Positions 25,004-32,049 of a DNA stretch of 36,889 nt are shown here, piece after piece. How positions within the stretch are numbered: the stretch's first letter is position 1; each line of letters starts with the position of its first letter. Below the pieces are notes generated by a model. The model was not told the DNA's origin. It worked only from the letters and a program-made list of their open reading frames with translations, and made no database searches. The position numbers were made by a program, and so were the translations under genes. Source of the stretch: CAYQTE01 sp964420285 (GTDB taxonomy: Bacteria > Planctomycetota > Phycisphaerae > Tepidisphaerales > Tepidisphaeraceae); contig CAYQTE010000049.1 of the NCBI GenBank assembly GCA_964420285.1, positions 1 through 36,889 on the forward strand, read 5' to 3'.

Positions 25004-25347
25004 GTGTCCGACGCCGATATTGATACTGTGCGCCCAAACGGCCGGCAGGTCTGGTTTCATCGCGATCCAGTTGCCGTGATATGCACGGTGCTGAAGAAGT
25101 CGCCCCCAATTCGCTATCGCTGGACCCAGGGCCGATTGGAGTGTATCNNNNNNNNNNNNNNNNNNNNNNNNNNNNNNNNNNNNNNNNNNNNNNNNNNNNN
25201 NNNNNNNNNNNNNNNNNNNNNNNNNNNNNNNNNNNNNNNNNNNNNNNGAAGAAGTCGCCCCCAATTCGCTATCGCTGGACCCAGGGCCGATTGGAGTGTA
25301 TCCTACGTATATCCTTACGGAGGCGTCATGGCAGACGGAATTATTGA
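25004..25347 (+). CDS. Possible 62-residue ORF interrupted by the scaffold gap
   Basis: A GTG at 25004, five bases after GAGGAAA, opens a frame that enters the N run. If the N run and one copy of the flanking 55-bp duplication (155 bp in all) are removed, the frame continues without a stop to the TGA at 25345-25347. That gives 62 residues (VSDADIDTVRPNGRQVWFHR then ...KKSPPIRYRWTQGRLECIL...). It would overlap the mazE start by 20 bases. The sequence is rich in Arg and aromatic residues and matches no family I know. It depends on the gap being an artefact, so confidence is low. Confidence 0.3.
25093..25147 (+). repeat. 55-bp block, left copy at the scaffold gap
   Basis: Identical over all 55 bases to 25248-25302. 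It abuts the first N exactly, as expected for the end of a contig that overlaps its neighbour by one assembly k-mer. Confidence 0.85.
25148..25247. other. Assembly gap of 100 N
   Basis: Exactly 100 undetermined bases, the conventional filler for a gap of unknown size. Because both edges carry the same 55-bp sequence, the true distance is probably zero or slightly negative. Confidence 0.98.
25248..25302 (+). repeat. 55-bp block, right copy at the scaffold gap
   Basis: Exact duplicate of 25093-25147, beginning at the first base after the N run. Confidence 0.85.
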
Positions 25348-25591
25348 GAAGGTCAGCAAGGTCGCACGCTGGGGCAACAGCCTGGGATTCCGAATTCCAC
25401 AGGAGGGCGTCGACCAGCTTGGGCTCAAAGAGGGTGAATCCGTGAAAGTACGGGTCAAAGGTGACACGATCACGATCCGCCGAACCAAGGCCCGCAGGAA
25501 GTGGACTGAAAAAGAACTTCTCAAGGGCGTCACGCCTGAGATATGCGGTCCCGAGTTGATCCCGGACAGGGTCGGCAGGGAACTTCTTTGA
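25328..25591 (+). CDS. mazE: MazE-like AbrB-fold antitoxin
   Basis: An 87-residue protein with a swapped-hairpin AbrB/MazE DNA-binding domain: VSKVARWGNSLGFRIPQEGV, then LGLKEGESVKVRVKGDTITI. A basic stretch (RRTKARRKWTEKELL) and a C-terminal tail that would wrap the toxin follow. It should bind its own promoter and neutralise the downstream MazF. GGAGG (25319-25323) lies four bases before the ATG. The stop overlaps the TTG start of the toxin as TTGA, so the two are coupled. The promoter region is cut by the scaffold gap. Confidence 0.88.
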   Translation: MADGIIEKVSKVARWGNSLGFRIPQEGVDQLGLKEGESVKVRVKGDTITIRRTKARRKWTEKELLKGVTPEICGPELIPDRVGRELL

Positions 25592-25971
25592 GCAGCCACA
25601 CCTATCATCCCGAGCGAGGCGACATTATCCATTTGAACCTCTCGCCGTCAGCCGGCCATGAACTGACCGGCCCGCACTTCGCGCTGGTGATCAGCACGGC
25701 GCGGTTCTCCAAGGCGACCGGTTTCACGATCGTGGTGCCGGGAACAACCAAATACCATGCGGAACAAAGGCTCGCCGGCCAGCAGCTCATGGTGAAGCTG
25801 CCTCCGATTTCCACACTTGAGCGGGACGGCTGGTTGTATCCACAGCAAGTCCGGTCGCTCGACTACCGCGACCGCAACGCATCTTTCGTGGCCAAACTCG
25901 ACGATGACGATTTTCTGATCGACGTCATGGAGCGAGTGCGGGCGCTCATTGACCCCGATTCTCTGGTTTGA
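25588..25971 (+). CDS. mazF: MazF/PemK-family toxin endoribonuclease
   Basis: A 127-residue toxin that in this family cuts mRNA at short single-stranded sequences. The fold signature is visible at the start, HPERGDIIHLNLSPSAGHEL, followed by GPHFALVIS, a TGFTIVVPGTTK strand and DGWLYPQQVRSLD. The RGD..H and the Ser/Thr in the VPGTT strand correspond to family active-site residues. I chose the TTG at 25588, which overlaps the mazE stop by four bases and starts just before the first strand; the frame from 25543 would add 15 residues inside mazE. Catalase follows on the other strand after 20 bp. Confidence 0.86.
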   Translation: MSSHTYHPERGDIIHLNLSPSAGHELTGPHFALVISTARFSKATGFTIVVPGTTKYHAEQRLAGQQLMVKLPPISTLERDGWLYPQQVRSLDYRDRNASFVAKLDDDDFLIDVMERVRALIDPDSLV

Positions 25972-25991
25972 AAGGCTCGCGTCTTTCGGCC

Positions 25992-27443
25992 TTATTTCCT
26001 TGCCTTCGCCGCCAGTGCCGCACGGACGCCGGCGGCGTAGTCGGGGTGGACCTTGGCGAAATGGCCGAGTTGACGCTCGATGATATTGTCCGGCACGCCC
26101 TGCATTGCCGCGGCGATATTCGAGAAGAGCCGGGACTTCTGGCCGGCGTCGAAGAGGTTGAACAGGGCGCGGGGCTGACTGTAATCGTCGTTGCCGGCGC
26201 GGTGGTCGTAGCGATTGGCATCACCGCTGATCTTCAGCGGCGGCTCGGCGAACTCGGGGCGCTGGACGGGGCCGTGGAATGAATTCGGCTCGTAATAGGC
26301 GTCCGGGTTGGGGCTGCTGGGCATGAATTTCATCTGCCCGTCCTTGTGATAGGTATGCACTGGGAATTTCGGCGCGTTGACGGGCAGCGACTCGTAATGA
26401 GTTCCCAGCCGGTGACGGTGGGCATCGGCGTACGAGAAGATCCGCGCCTGCAGCATCTTATCCGGCGAAAAGCTGATCCCCGGCACGATGTTCGACGGGC
26501 TGAACGCGGCCTGCTCAATGTCGGCGAAGTAATTCTCCGGGTTGCGGTTAAGCTCCATCAGGCCGGCTTCGATCAGCGGATAATTGCGATGCGGCCAGAC
26601 CTTGGTCAGATCGAAGGGATTGTATGGCACCTTCTCGGCATCGGTTTCCGGCATGACCTGGATGAAGAAACGCCATTTCGGGAAGTCGCCCTTCTCGATC
26701 GCGAAATAGAGATCCTCCTGTGTGGATTCGCGCGTCTTGCCGACGACGGCCTCGGCCTCGGCGTTGGTCCAGTGTTTGTGGCCCTGCAACGTTTTGAAAT
26801 GGAATTTGACCCAGACTCGCTCGTTTTTGGCGTTCAGGAAACTGTAGGTGTGGCTGCCATAGCCATTGATGTGCCGCACGCCGATCGGCAGGCCGCGATC
26901 GGACATGAGAATCGTCACCTGATGGAGCGACTCGGGAGAGAGCGACCAGAAATCCCACATGGCCGTCGGCGAGCGCAGGTTGGTCTTGGGATGCCGTTTC
27001 TGTGTATGGATGAAATCGGGGAACTTGTACGGATCGCGGATGAAGAAGACCGGCGTGTTGTTGCCCACCATGTCCCAGTTGCCTTCTTCGGTATAGAACT
27101 TGAGAGCAAAGCCGCGCACGTCGCGTTCGGCATCGGCGGCGCCGGCCTCGCCCGCCACGGTGGAAAAGCGGGCGAGCATCTCCGTTTTCTTGCCAACCTG
27201 GGAGAAGATTTTGGCCTTGGTATAGCGCGTGATGTCCTGCGTGACGGTGAATGTCCCGAAGGCGCCCCAGCCCTTGGCGTGGACTGTTCGCTCGGCGATG
27301 CGCTCACGATTCTGGTGAGCCAGCTTCTCGAGCAACTGATAGTCCTGCATGAGCAGCGGACCCCGCGGTCCGGCGGTCAGGGAATTCTGGTTGTCGGCGA
27401 TGGGTGCGCCGGCCGATGTCGTGAGTGTGGGGTTGTCTGACAT
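25992..27443 (-). CDS. katA: Monofunctional heme catalase
   Basis: Breaks hydrogen peroxide into water and oxygen in the cytoplasm. The 483-residue chain has the small-subunit layout. The distal His55 lies in RTVHAKGWGAFGTF, the distal Asn in MVGNNTPVFF (about 128), and the proximal heme-binding Tyr in RIFSYADAHRHRLG (about 337). The N-terminal arm LTTSAGAPIADNQNSLTAG is typical. AGGAGA precedes the ATG at 27443 by about 8 nt. The gene is the last of a run of minus-strand genes but is separated from the next one upstream by 313 bp, so it probably has its own promoter. No peroxide regulator is adjacent. Confidence 0.97.
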   Translation of the reverse strand: MSDNPTLTTSAGAPIADNQNSLTAGPRGPLLMQDYQLLEKLAHQNRERIAERTVHAKGWGAFGTFTVTQDITRYTKAKIFSQVGKKTEMLARFSTVAGEAGAADAERDVRGFALKFYTEEGNWDMVGNNTPVFFIRDPYKFPDFIHTQKRHPKTNLRSPTAMWDFWSLSPESLHQVTILMSDRGLPIGVRHINGYGSHTYSFLNAKNERVWVKFHFKTLQGHKHWTNAEAEAVVGKTRESTQEDLYFAIEKGDFPKWRFFIQVMPETDAEKVPYNPFDLTKVWPHRNYPLIEAGLMELNRNPENYFADIEQAAFSPSNIVPGISFSPDKMLQARIFSYADAHRHRLGTHYESLPVNAPKFPVHTYHKDGQMKFMPSSPNPDAYYEPNSFHGPVQRPEFAEPPLKISGDANRYDHRAGNDDYSQPRALFNLFDAGQKSRLFSNIAAAMQGVPDNIIERQLGHFAKVHPDYAAGVRAALAAKARK

Positions 27444-27756
27444 ATTGCGATCTCCTGATATTTACTGGTTCATTTGATTTGCAGTTCATGCCGTTTGTGG
27501 CGGTTATGACGACCATCCGCAACGCATGCCTGTTGTAACATCGCGAAAGCGGCATTCAAAGAGATTTTCCCGCCAATCACGGCCGCCGTGCGCTGCATGC
27601 ACTGGTTGCCGCAGCCGCGAATCGTGCAAAATTGAACGGGAATTTTCACGGGAATTTTCAATCCGGCGAACCTTGCGCGTTGGATCGACGTATAAATCTC
27701 AGTTTCGATCCTCCTTCCCTGGGTGCCGTGGAATCCGAGAGTTCCACGGCACCTTT
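27444..27756. other. Upstream region of catalase with repeats and hairpins
   Basis: 313 bp without a convincing gene. It contains a perfect tandem 12-mer (27636-27659), a hairpin at 27682-27711, the anti-Shine-Dalgarno-like CCTCCTT at 27710-27716, and the terminator-like hairpin at 27722-27763. The catalase promoter should lie here, but I cannot place it. Confidence 0.5.
27636..27659 (+). repeat. Tandem 12-mer ACGGGAATTTTC x2
   Basis: ACGGGAATTTTC at 27636-27647 is repeated exactly at 27648-27659. Two adjacent identical units upstream of catalase could be a pair of operator half-sites or simple slippage. Confidence 0.8.
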
Positions 27757-27763
27757 TTATTTG
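27682..27763 (+). ncRNA. Candidate small RNA: two hairpins with U-tail
   Basis: On the plus strand, GGATCGA (27682-27688) pairs with TCGATCC (27705-27711). The single-stranded CTCCTTCCCT follows, then the 12-bp terminator hairpin and TTTTTATTT. CCTCCTT (27710-27716) is complementary to a Shine-Dalgarno sequence, as in some bacterial antisense regulators. No good plus-strand promoter is seen, and a TATAAA at 27691 lies inside the first stem. Speculative. Confidence 0.22.
27722..27763 (+). terminator. Rho-independent-type terminator, plus-strand polarity
   Basis: GGTGCCGTGGAA (27722-27733) and TTCCACGGCACC (27742-27753) form a perfect 12-bp stem with an 8-nt loop, followed by TTTTTATTT. The U-tail serves plus-strand transcripts, yet no plus-strand gene is known upstream. 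On the minus strand the same hairpin starts at the stop of the LigD-like gene but lacks a U-tail. Confidence 0.6.
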
Positions 27764-28146
27764 GGCGGGCCATGATTGGGCGGCGGGACGGTGCCGGCGG
27801 CCGTCCAACCCGCGGGGCCGCGGGCAAGAGTCAATTTCACAACGGCAGCGACGGAGTGCAGGCTCAGTCGCCAGATTTCCGGACCGCTCCAATTTTCGTT
27901 GCCTTCGATTTCCAAGTCGCAATCTCCCGATTCAATTTGCCGCACGAACCCTCGATTGTCGGACAGCGGACCTTCGTAATCGAGATAGCGACGGCGATGG
28001 TCCGCCAGCCGGACAGCGGGGATCTCGCCGATCACCGGCCACGTCTCCAGCCGCCATGTCCCCAAGAGCGAATCCGGCGATGTCTCGACCATCAGGTCCA
28101 GATGCGGATGGTCGATCCCATCATGCCGCAGCACGACATATCTCAG
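27757..28146 (-). CDS. Stand-alone LigD 3'-phosphoesterase-like domain protein
   Basis: About 129 residues resembling the PE domain at the N-terminus of bacterial DNA ligase D, which trims 3' ends during break repair. The His/Asp pattern is present: RHDGIDHPHLD (two His and an Asp), then a TWRLETWP strand, and LADHRRRYLDYEGP, which matches the DHPLDY..FEG segment. The Arg that usually follows the second His/Asp pair is Met here (HLDLMVE), so catalysis is uncertain. No ligase or polymerase domain follows. The start is unclear: CTG at 28146 would overlap the reductase stop as CTGA and give MRYVVLRHD; a GTG at 28221 would overlap that gene by 79 bases. Family call moderately sure. Confidence 0.62.
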   Translation of the reverse strand: MRYVVLRHDGIDHPHLDLMVETSPDSLLGTWRLETWPVIGEIPAVRLADHRRRYLDYEGPLSDNRGFVRQIESGDCDLEIEGNENWSGPEIWRLSLHSVAAVVKLTLARGPAGWTAAGTVPPPNHGPPK

Positions 28147-29210
28147 GCGATGAGAACCGGCGGCGGGATGTACTGGCTGCGTACCCGGCCGCTCGGATCG
28201 CTGCTGCTTTTCAGATCGCACGGATGCGCCTCCGATCCCATATCAAAATCCTTCCGATACGCATCGGCCAGCTCGCGCAAAACGGCGGGGGGGATGGCCG
28301 GCTTATCGACAGCCTGGCAGGCTTCGGCGATCTCCGCTTCGTCCAGAAACGTGCCGGTGATGCTGGTCAGGGCCTTTTCCATAAGCAGCCACTTGCAGGC
28401 GAACTGGTGGATATTCATTCCCAAGTCGGCCGCGTAGGGGCGGATGCGTTCGACCTTTCTGATGCCGAAGGTCTTCCACGCCTCGTCGCGGAATTTGCGA
28501 TGATCGCTGGGGCCGATGTTCGTGTCCGGCCTGACTTTGTCCTTGAGGATTCCGCTGTTGTCATGGACGCGGGCCATCACGCCGCCGTGAACCGACCTGG
28601 CCACTTCGCAGAATTCCCGGCCGGGGTCTTGCTCGAAGAGATTGAATACCGTCTGCACGGCCTTGGCGCCGTGGTTGAGCAAGGCGTTGATGCCCTCTTC
28701 GCGCCAACCGATGGCCGGGCCGAGCGACACGCCCCAGAGGCGGATTTTCCCTTCCGCGCGGACTTGCTCCAATTCAGCGAACAGATCGTCGCGAAACTGG
28801 GGCAACTTGATGTTGTGCGCCATGTACAGATCGATGGTCTCGACGCCAAGCCTTTTCAGTGAATGCTCCAGCGACCGCCGCATGAACGCCGGCGAGAAAT
28901 CCTGCCGGCGTTCCTGATGGCCGCCGGGAACACCGGGGTCCGAATAGAAATCGTAGCCGAATTTGCTCCCGACCTGCACGCTGTCTCGGGGCACAGTTGT
29001 CAGGAACCGGCCGAGCAGTTCCTCGGCCCGGCCGTTGCCGTAGGCGTCGCCGTTATCGAAAAACGTGATCCCCTTGTCGTAGGCAAACCGCATCAGGTCG
29101 ATGGCTCGATCGTCGGAATAATGGCCCCACCAGTCCACGCCGAAAATCCAACATCCCAAACTAATCGCCGAGACTTCAAGCTTTGAGTTTCCGAACCGCC
29201 GAAATTCCAT
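28143..29210 (-). CDS. Aldo/keto reductase
   Basis: A 355-residue NADPH-dependent oxidoreductase with the AKR TIM barrel. The start MEFRRFGNSKLEVSAISLG is typical. The catalytic tetrad appears in FFDNGDAYGNG (Asp and Tyr), VGSKFGY (Lys) and DLYMAHN (His). The NADP pocket residues lie in the C-terminal third (NIHQFACKWLLM and ITGTFLDEAEIAEA). I chose the ATG at 29210, preceded by GGGAGCGGAT, over the frame from 29237. Its stop overlaps the probable start of the LigD-like gene. Substrate unknown; relatives act on sugars and aldehydes. Confidence 0.9.
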   Translation of the reverse strand: MEFRRFGNSKLEVSAISLGCWIFGVDWWGHYSDDRAIDLMRFAYDKGITFFDNGDAYGNGRAEELLGRFLTTVPRDSVQVGSKFGYDFYSDPGVPGGHQERRQDFSPAFMRRSLEHSLKRLGVETIDLYMAHNIKLPQFRDDLFAELEQVRAEGKIRLWGVSLGPAIGWREEGINALLNHGAKAVQTVFNLFEQDPGREFCEVARSVHGGVMARVHDNSGILKDKVRPDTNIGPSDHRKFRDEAWKTFGIRKVERIRPYAADLGMNIHQFACKWLLMEKALTSITGTFLDEAEIAEACQAVDKPAIPPAVLRELADAYRKDFDMGSEAHPCDLKSSSDPSGRVRSQYIPPPVLIA

Positions 29211-29347
29211 ATCCGCTCCCGAAGCGCAAACAGCCACCGCTATCGCTGACGCGATCGATCATATGCAGGGACTGGCAAGACTGCCAAGTTGCCGCGGATT
29301 ATCGGGGCGCTGCCGCAGCGCCTGGCGGACGATGGGGCTGGACCGGC

Positions 29348-30097
29348 TCAGTTGGCGGCCGGAGGCGCGGCAAGCAGCTTGGCGATCGCCTTGAGATGAT
29401 CCTCATCCCAGGAGGAAACGCCGCCGTTGCTGGAGTATTTCGGCCAGTTGTGACCGAGTCGTCGCATTTCGTCGATGGCCTGATCGACCGGCCAGTGTTC
29501 GTATTTGATACGGATGTACGCGGCGACGATGCCGGTGCGATCGTGGCCGGCCGAGCAGTGGAATACCACGCCGCCGTCGCGGGCGCTGGAGAGGATTTTG
29601 GTGCTCTCGGTATCGAGGAGAGTCATGACCTGGGCATCGGTCATGTCCTCGAGGGAATGCGGGCCGGAGTTGACGATCGGGTCATTGATGAACTTCAAGC
29701 CGACCAGAGCGGCGGCGGCCTTTTCCAGAGCGATAGCGCGGGTGGACTCGTCGGGCTTGGCCTCATCACCAACCGCACTCTGAAAGGAAATATCGGTGCG
29801 AATGCCCAGATCGTAAAGCCGCTGCAAGCGGGCCTTGGCGGCGGCCAGATTGGCGTCGGTGGGCTGGGTTGTCGCCATCGCGCCGGCGATGTCGCGCACG
29901 GGGCAGGCGCAGCGGAAAATGTTCACATGGCCATCGATCAGACCCAGAGAATGGAAGTCCTTGAGGACGGCGTCTTCCGATGGGATTTGTTCGCCCACCT
30001 TTGCCGCGGCCGGAGCATTTTGCGCCAGCGCCCCCATCGGCCAACGGGCCAGCACCAGGCAGGTTGCCAAGATGATCGTTTCGAGAATTCTCTTCAT
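29348..30097 (-). CDS. Exported tyrosine/dual-specificity-type phosphatase
   Basis: A 249-residue protein with an N-terminal signal peptide (MKRILETIILATCLVLARWP, cleavage probably after GALA) and a cysteine-phosphatase domain. The P-loop VFHCSAGHDRTG (about residue 178) holds the nucleophilic Cys and the phosphate-binding Arg of CX5R. The candidate general acid is Asp in the preceding region, but I cannot single it out. The YxxWPVDQAIDEMRRLGHNWP helix is typical of bacterial PTPs that act on phosphotyrosine or phosphoinositides. The ATG at 30097 has AAGGAT upstream; the frame from 30163 would translate the tandem 15-mer and is rejected. Stand-alone gene. Confidence 0.82.
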   Translation of the reverse strand: MKRILETIILATCLVLARWPMGALAQNAPAAAKVGEQIPSEDAVLKDFHSLGLIDGHVNIFRCACPVRDIAGAMATTQPTDANLAAAKARLQRLYDLGIRTDISFQSAVGDEAKPDESTRAIALEKAAAALVGLKFINDPIVNSGPHSLEDMTDAQVMTLLDTESTKILSSARDGGVVFHCSAGHDRTGIVAAYIRIKYEHWPVDQAIDEMRRLGHNWPKYSSNGGVSSWDEDHLKAIAKLLAAPPAAN

Positions 30098-30110
30098 GAT
30101 GCAGATCCTT

Positions 30111-30140
30111 TGTTGGCATGGCCGTTGTTGGCATGGCCGT
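30111..30140. repeat. Tandem 15-mer x2
   Basis: TGTTGGCATGGCCGT at 30111-30125 is repeated exactly at 30126-30140, just upstream of the phosphatase ribosome binding site. The inner TGGCATGGCC is partly palindromic (GGCATGGCC). It may be an operator or recent slippage. Confidence 0.8.
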
Positions 30141-30256
30141 ATCGACAGCACGGCCACAATCACTTATTCATTCCATCGTTATCCTCGAAATATTAAGAAT
30201 CAATGAGCCAGGTGTGGCGCGCGACGCGGCAGGAATCGCAAAGTCAGGACGATCCG

Positions 30257-30499
30257 CTACTCCGCCAGGATATCGTCGATCGTAATTCCCCACCGATTCT
30301 TGATCTGCGACAGGTATACGGGCTTCACCTGAAACCCCGGCCGCCCGCAAGAAGTATGGCCGATGCGGACCGTTCGACGCTCCCCCGGATATCCGATCGG
30401 TGCGATGACGATCTTATCGCCTCCGCTGCTGGTAATAACAAAGTTGCGGCGAATCAGATACCGTTCAAGCACACCCCATTTGACTTGCGGCTGCGACAT
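30257..30499 (-). CDS. HicA-like small protein, possible toxin
   Basis: An 80-residue protein placed six bases after a HicB-like gene, the arrangement of some hicBA modules. It reads as a small double-stranded-RNA-binding-like fold: VLERYLIRRNFVITSSGG, a strand DKIVIAPIG, a RTVRIGHTS strand and a C-terminal IKNRWGITIDDIL helix that is characteristic of HicA. Classical HicA toxins have a catalytic His in a GSH or GSNH turn; here that position reads SGGDK, so the usual residue is missing, although a His occurs later in RIGHTS. It may be a divergent subfamily or inactive. Identification rests mainly on context and the C-terminus. Confidence 0.62.
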   Translation of the reverse strand: MSQPQVKWGVLERYLIRRNFVITSSGGDKIVIAPIGYPGERRTVRIGHTSCGRPGFQVKPVYLSQIKNRWGITIDDILAE

Positions 30500-30505
30500 G
30501 CCAGT

Positions 30506-30871
30506 TTAACGAATGCCTTCCGCGACTTCGGCCGTAAATTCCGCGTCATTGTCCGCGGTGATTGTGACCTCGGCAGGCCATTCACCGCGAGCAATCTTGT
30601 GAGCCACCTCGAAGAACTCTCTCGGGAGCTTCCTGCCCATCGCCGCGCGGTCCTGAATTTCCTTTGGGGCTTCGCACATGACTTGAATCGTCGCATCATT
30701 CTGAGCCAGCTCAAACACCTGATCGACCGCGGTGATCAGATCAGCCAGGGCACGGCCCATGTCCGCGCCTGTGCCGACCTGATCCGTGCGCAGACTGTGT
30801 GCGATCCAGCAACCATCATCCTGGGAATAGTGGATAAAGACTGTGTCCACAAAGTCCTTAATTTGTCGCAT
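30506..30871 (-). CDS. HicB-like antitoxin
   Basis: A 121-residue protein with the partially degraded RNase H fold of HicB antitoxins: FIHYSQDDGCWIAHSL, then DQVGTGADMGRALADLITAV (the usual D-x-x-GxG..EA segment), followed by a hydrophilic C-terminal region that has no obvious ribbon-helix-helix or helix-turn-helix motif. The ATG at 30871 is preceded by a near-perfect GGAGGCGAC, so I reject the longer frame to 30955. The HicA-like gene follows after six bases. The gene begins 80 bp after the rho stop on the same strand. It should neutralise its partner and may control the operon. Confidence 0.68.
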   Translation of the reverse strand: MRQIKDFVDTVFIHYSQDDGCWIAHSLRTDQVGTGADMGRALADLITAVDQVFELAQNDATIQVMCEAPKEIQDRAAMGRKLPREFFEVAHKIARGEWPAEVTITADNDAEFTAEVAEGIR

Positions 30872-30951
30872 GTCGCCTCCGCAATTCCGACGGCCATCCA
30901 TGTCTTTCCAATAATAGTCCACCTGTCGAGCCAACGACATACAGAGCCGAT

Positions 30952-32049
30952 TCACACCCGCACGGCGTTCAGCAGGGCGGCGTTGGTCTTTTGCTTGCCC
31001 ATGATTTCCAGCAGCGTCTTGATCGACTGCGTGGGATTCATGTTCATCAGCATGCGGCGGATCGACCGGACGGCCGCCAGATCACGCGGCGGAAGCAGGA
31101 GTTCCTCTTTTCGCGTGCCACTGGCGCAGATGTCCAGGGCGGGCCAGATGCGCTGATTGGCCAGGTTGCGGTCGAGCGTCAGTTCCATGTTGCCGGTGCC
31201 TTTGAATTCCTCAAAGATAACCTGGTCCATGCGGCTGCCGGTGTCGATGAGACAGGTGGCCATGATGGTAAGGCTGCCGCCGTTTTCGATCTTGCGGGCG
31301 GCGCCGAAAAGCCGCTTGGGAATTTCCAGGGCGCGGTTGTCCAGGCCGCCGGACATCGTGCGCCCGCCGCTGGGTCCGCCGGTATTGAAGGCCCGGCCCA
31401 GCCGCGTGAGGGAATCGAGCAGCACGACGATATCCGCGCCGAACTCGACCTGCCGCTTGCATCGCTCGATGACAAGCTGGGCCAGATCCAGGTGCTTTTC
31501 GACGGTGTTGTCGTTGGAACTGGCGAACACCTGGCCGGGCACGTTGCGGCGCATATCGGTGACTTCCTCCGGCCGTTCATCGACCAGGAGGAGGACCAGT
31601 TGGACGTTGGGGTAATTGTGATGGACGCCGCGGGCGATATTTTGCAGGAGGATGGTCTTGCCGGTGCGCGGCGGTGCGACGATGAGGCCGCGCTGGCCGA
31701 ACCCAACCGGCGCCAGCATGTCGATGATGCGCGTGGTGCATTCGGCGGGATTGTGTTCGAGCTTGATGACCGGCTGCGGATCAAGAGCGGTGCCGTCGTA
31801 GAGGGCGGTCTTGCCGGCCCATTCATCGGGATCTCGCCCCTCGATGGAGACGACGTGTCCCAGATGTTTTCCGCGCTGGTCGCCGCGGAGCATGAGTCCG
31901 GGCTTGAGCCGCAGATCGCGGATCATCTGCCGATGCACAAGCACGCCGCCGCGCACCTGGCGCAGCGGATGCAGAGGGTCACGAAGCTGGCCATCCTGAC
32001 GTTCGTCGGTCATGGCCAGGATTCCTTCAAGCGGTTCAGTCATCGTCAT
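30952..32049 (-). CDS. rho: Transcription termination factor Rho, short form
   Basis: The hexameric RNA-dependent ATPase that ends transcription. The 365-residue chain has an RNA-binding OB-like part (residues about 5-80, EGILAMTDE... to GHVVSIEG), then Walker A APPRTGKT at 125-132, DERPEEVTDM, the Walker B strand VVLLDSLTRL, the Q-loop region GGLDNRALEIPKR, and the R-loop DTGSRMDQVIFEEFKGTGN. Compared with E. coli Rho (419) it lacks the N-terminal helical Rho_N subdomain, so the chain begins almost at the OB fold. Walker A reads PPRTGKT instead of PPKAGKT. Start at ATG 32049 or 32043; no clear Shine-Dalgarno sequence. Confidence 0.95.
   Translation of the reverse strand: MTMTEPLEGILAMTDERQDGQLRDPLHPLRQVRGGVLVHRQMIRDLRLKPGLMLRGDQRGKHLGHVVSIEGRDPDEWAGKTALYDGTALDPQPVIKLEHNPAECTTRIIDMLAPVGFGQRGLIVAPPRTGKTILLQNIARGVHHNYPNVQLVLLLVDERPEEVTDMRRNVPGQVFASSNDNTVEKHLDLAQLVIERCKRQVEFGADIVVLLDSLTRLGRAFNTGGPSGGRTMSGGLDNRALEIPKRLFGAARKIENGGSLTIMATCLIDTGSRMDQVIFEEFKGTGNMELTLDRNLANQRIWPALDICASGTRKEELLLPPRDLAAVRSIRRMLMNMNPTQSIKTLLEIMGKQKTNAALLNAVRV

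Larger units (their letters stand above)
24955..25327. other. Gap region before mazE, partly undetermined
   Basis: 373 bp between the glycosidase and mazE, of which 100 are N. It holds a TATATT (24979-24984), a GAGGAAA ribosome-binding-like stretch (24993-24999), the start of a short frame at 25004, and two identical 55-bp blocks on the two sides of the N run. Confidence 0.6.

Noticed and set aside
24719..25591. A long plus-strand frame reading through the N gap into mazE
   Set aside because: It exists only because the undetermined bases are read as sense codons; mazE has its own ATG and ribosome binding site.
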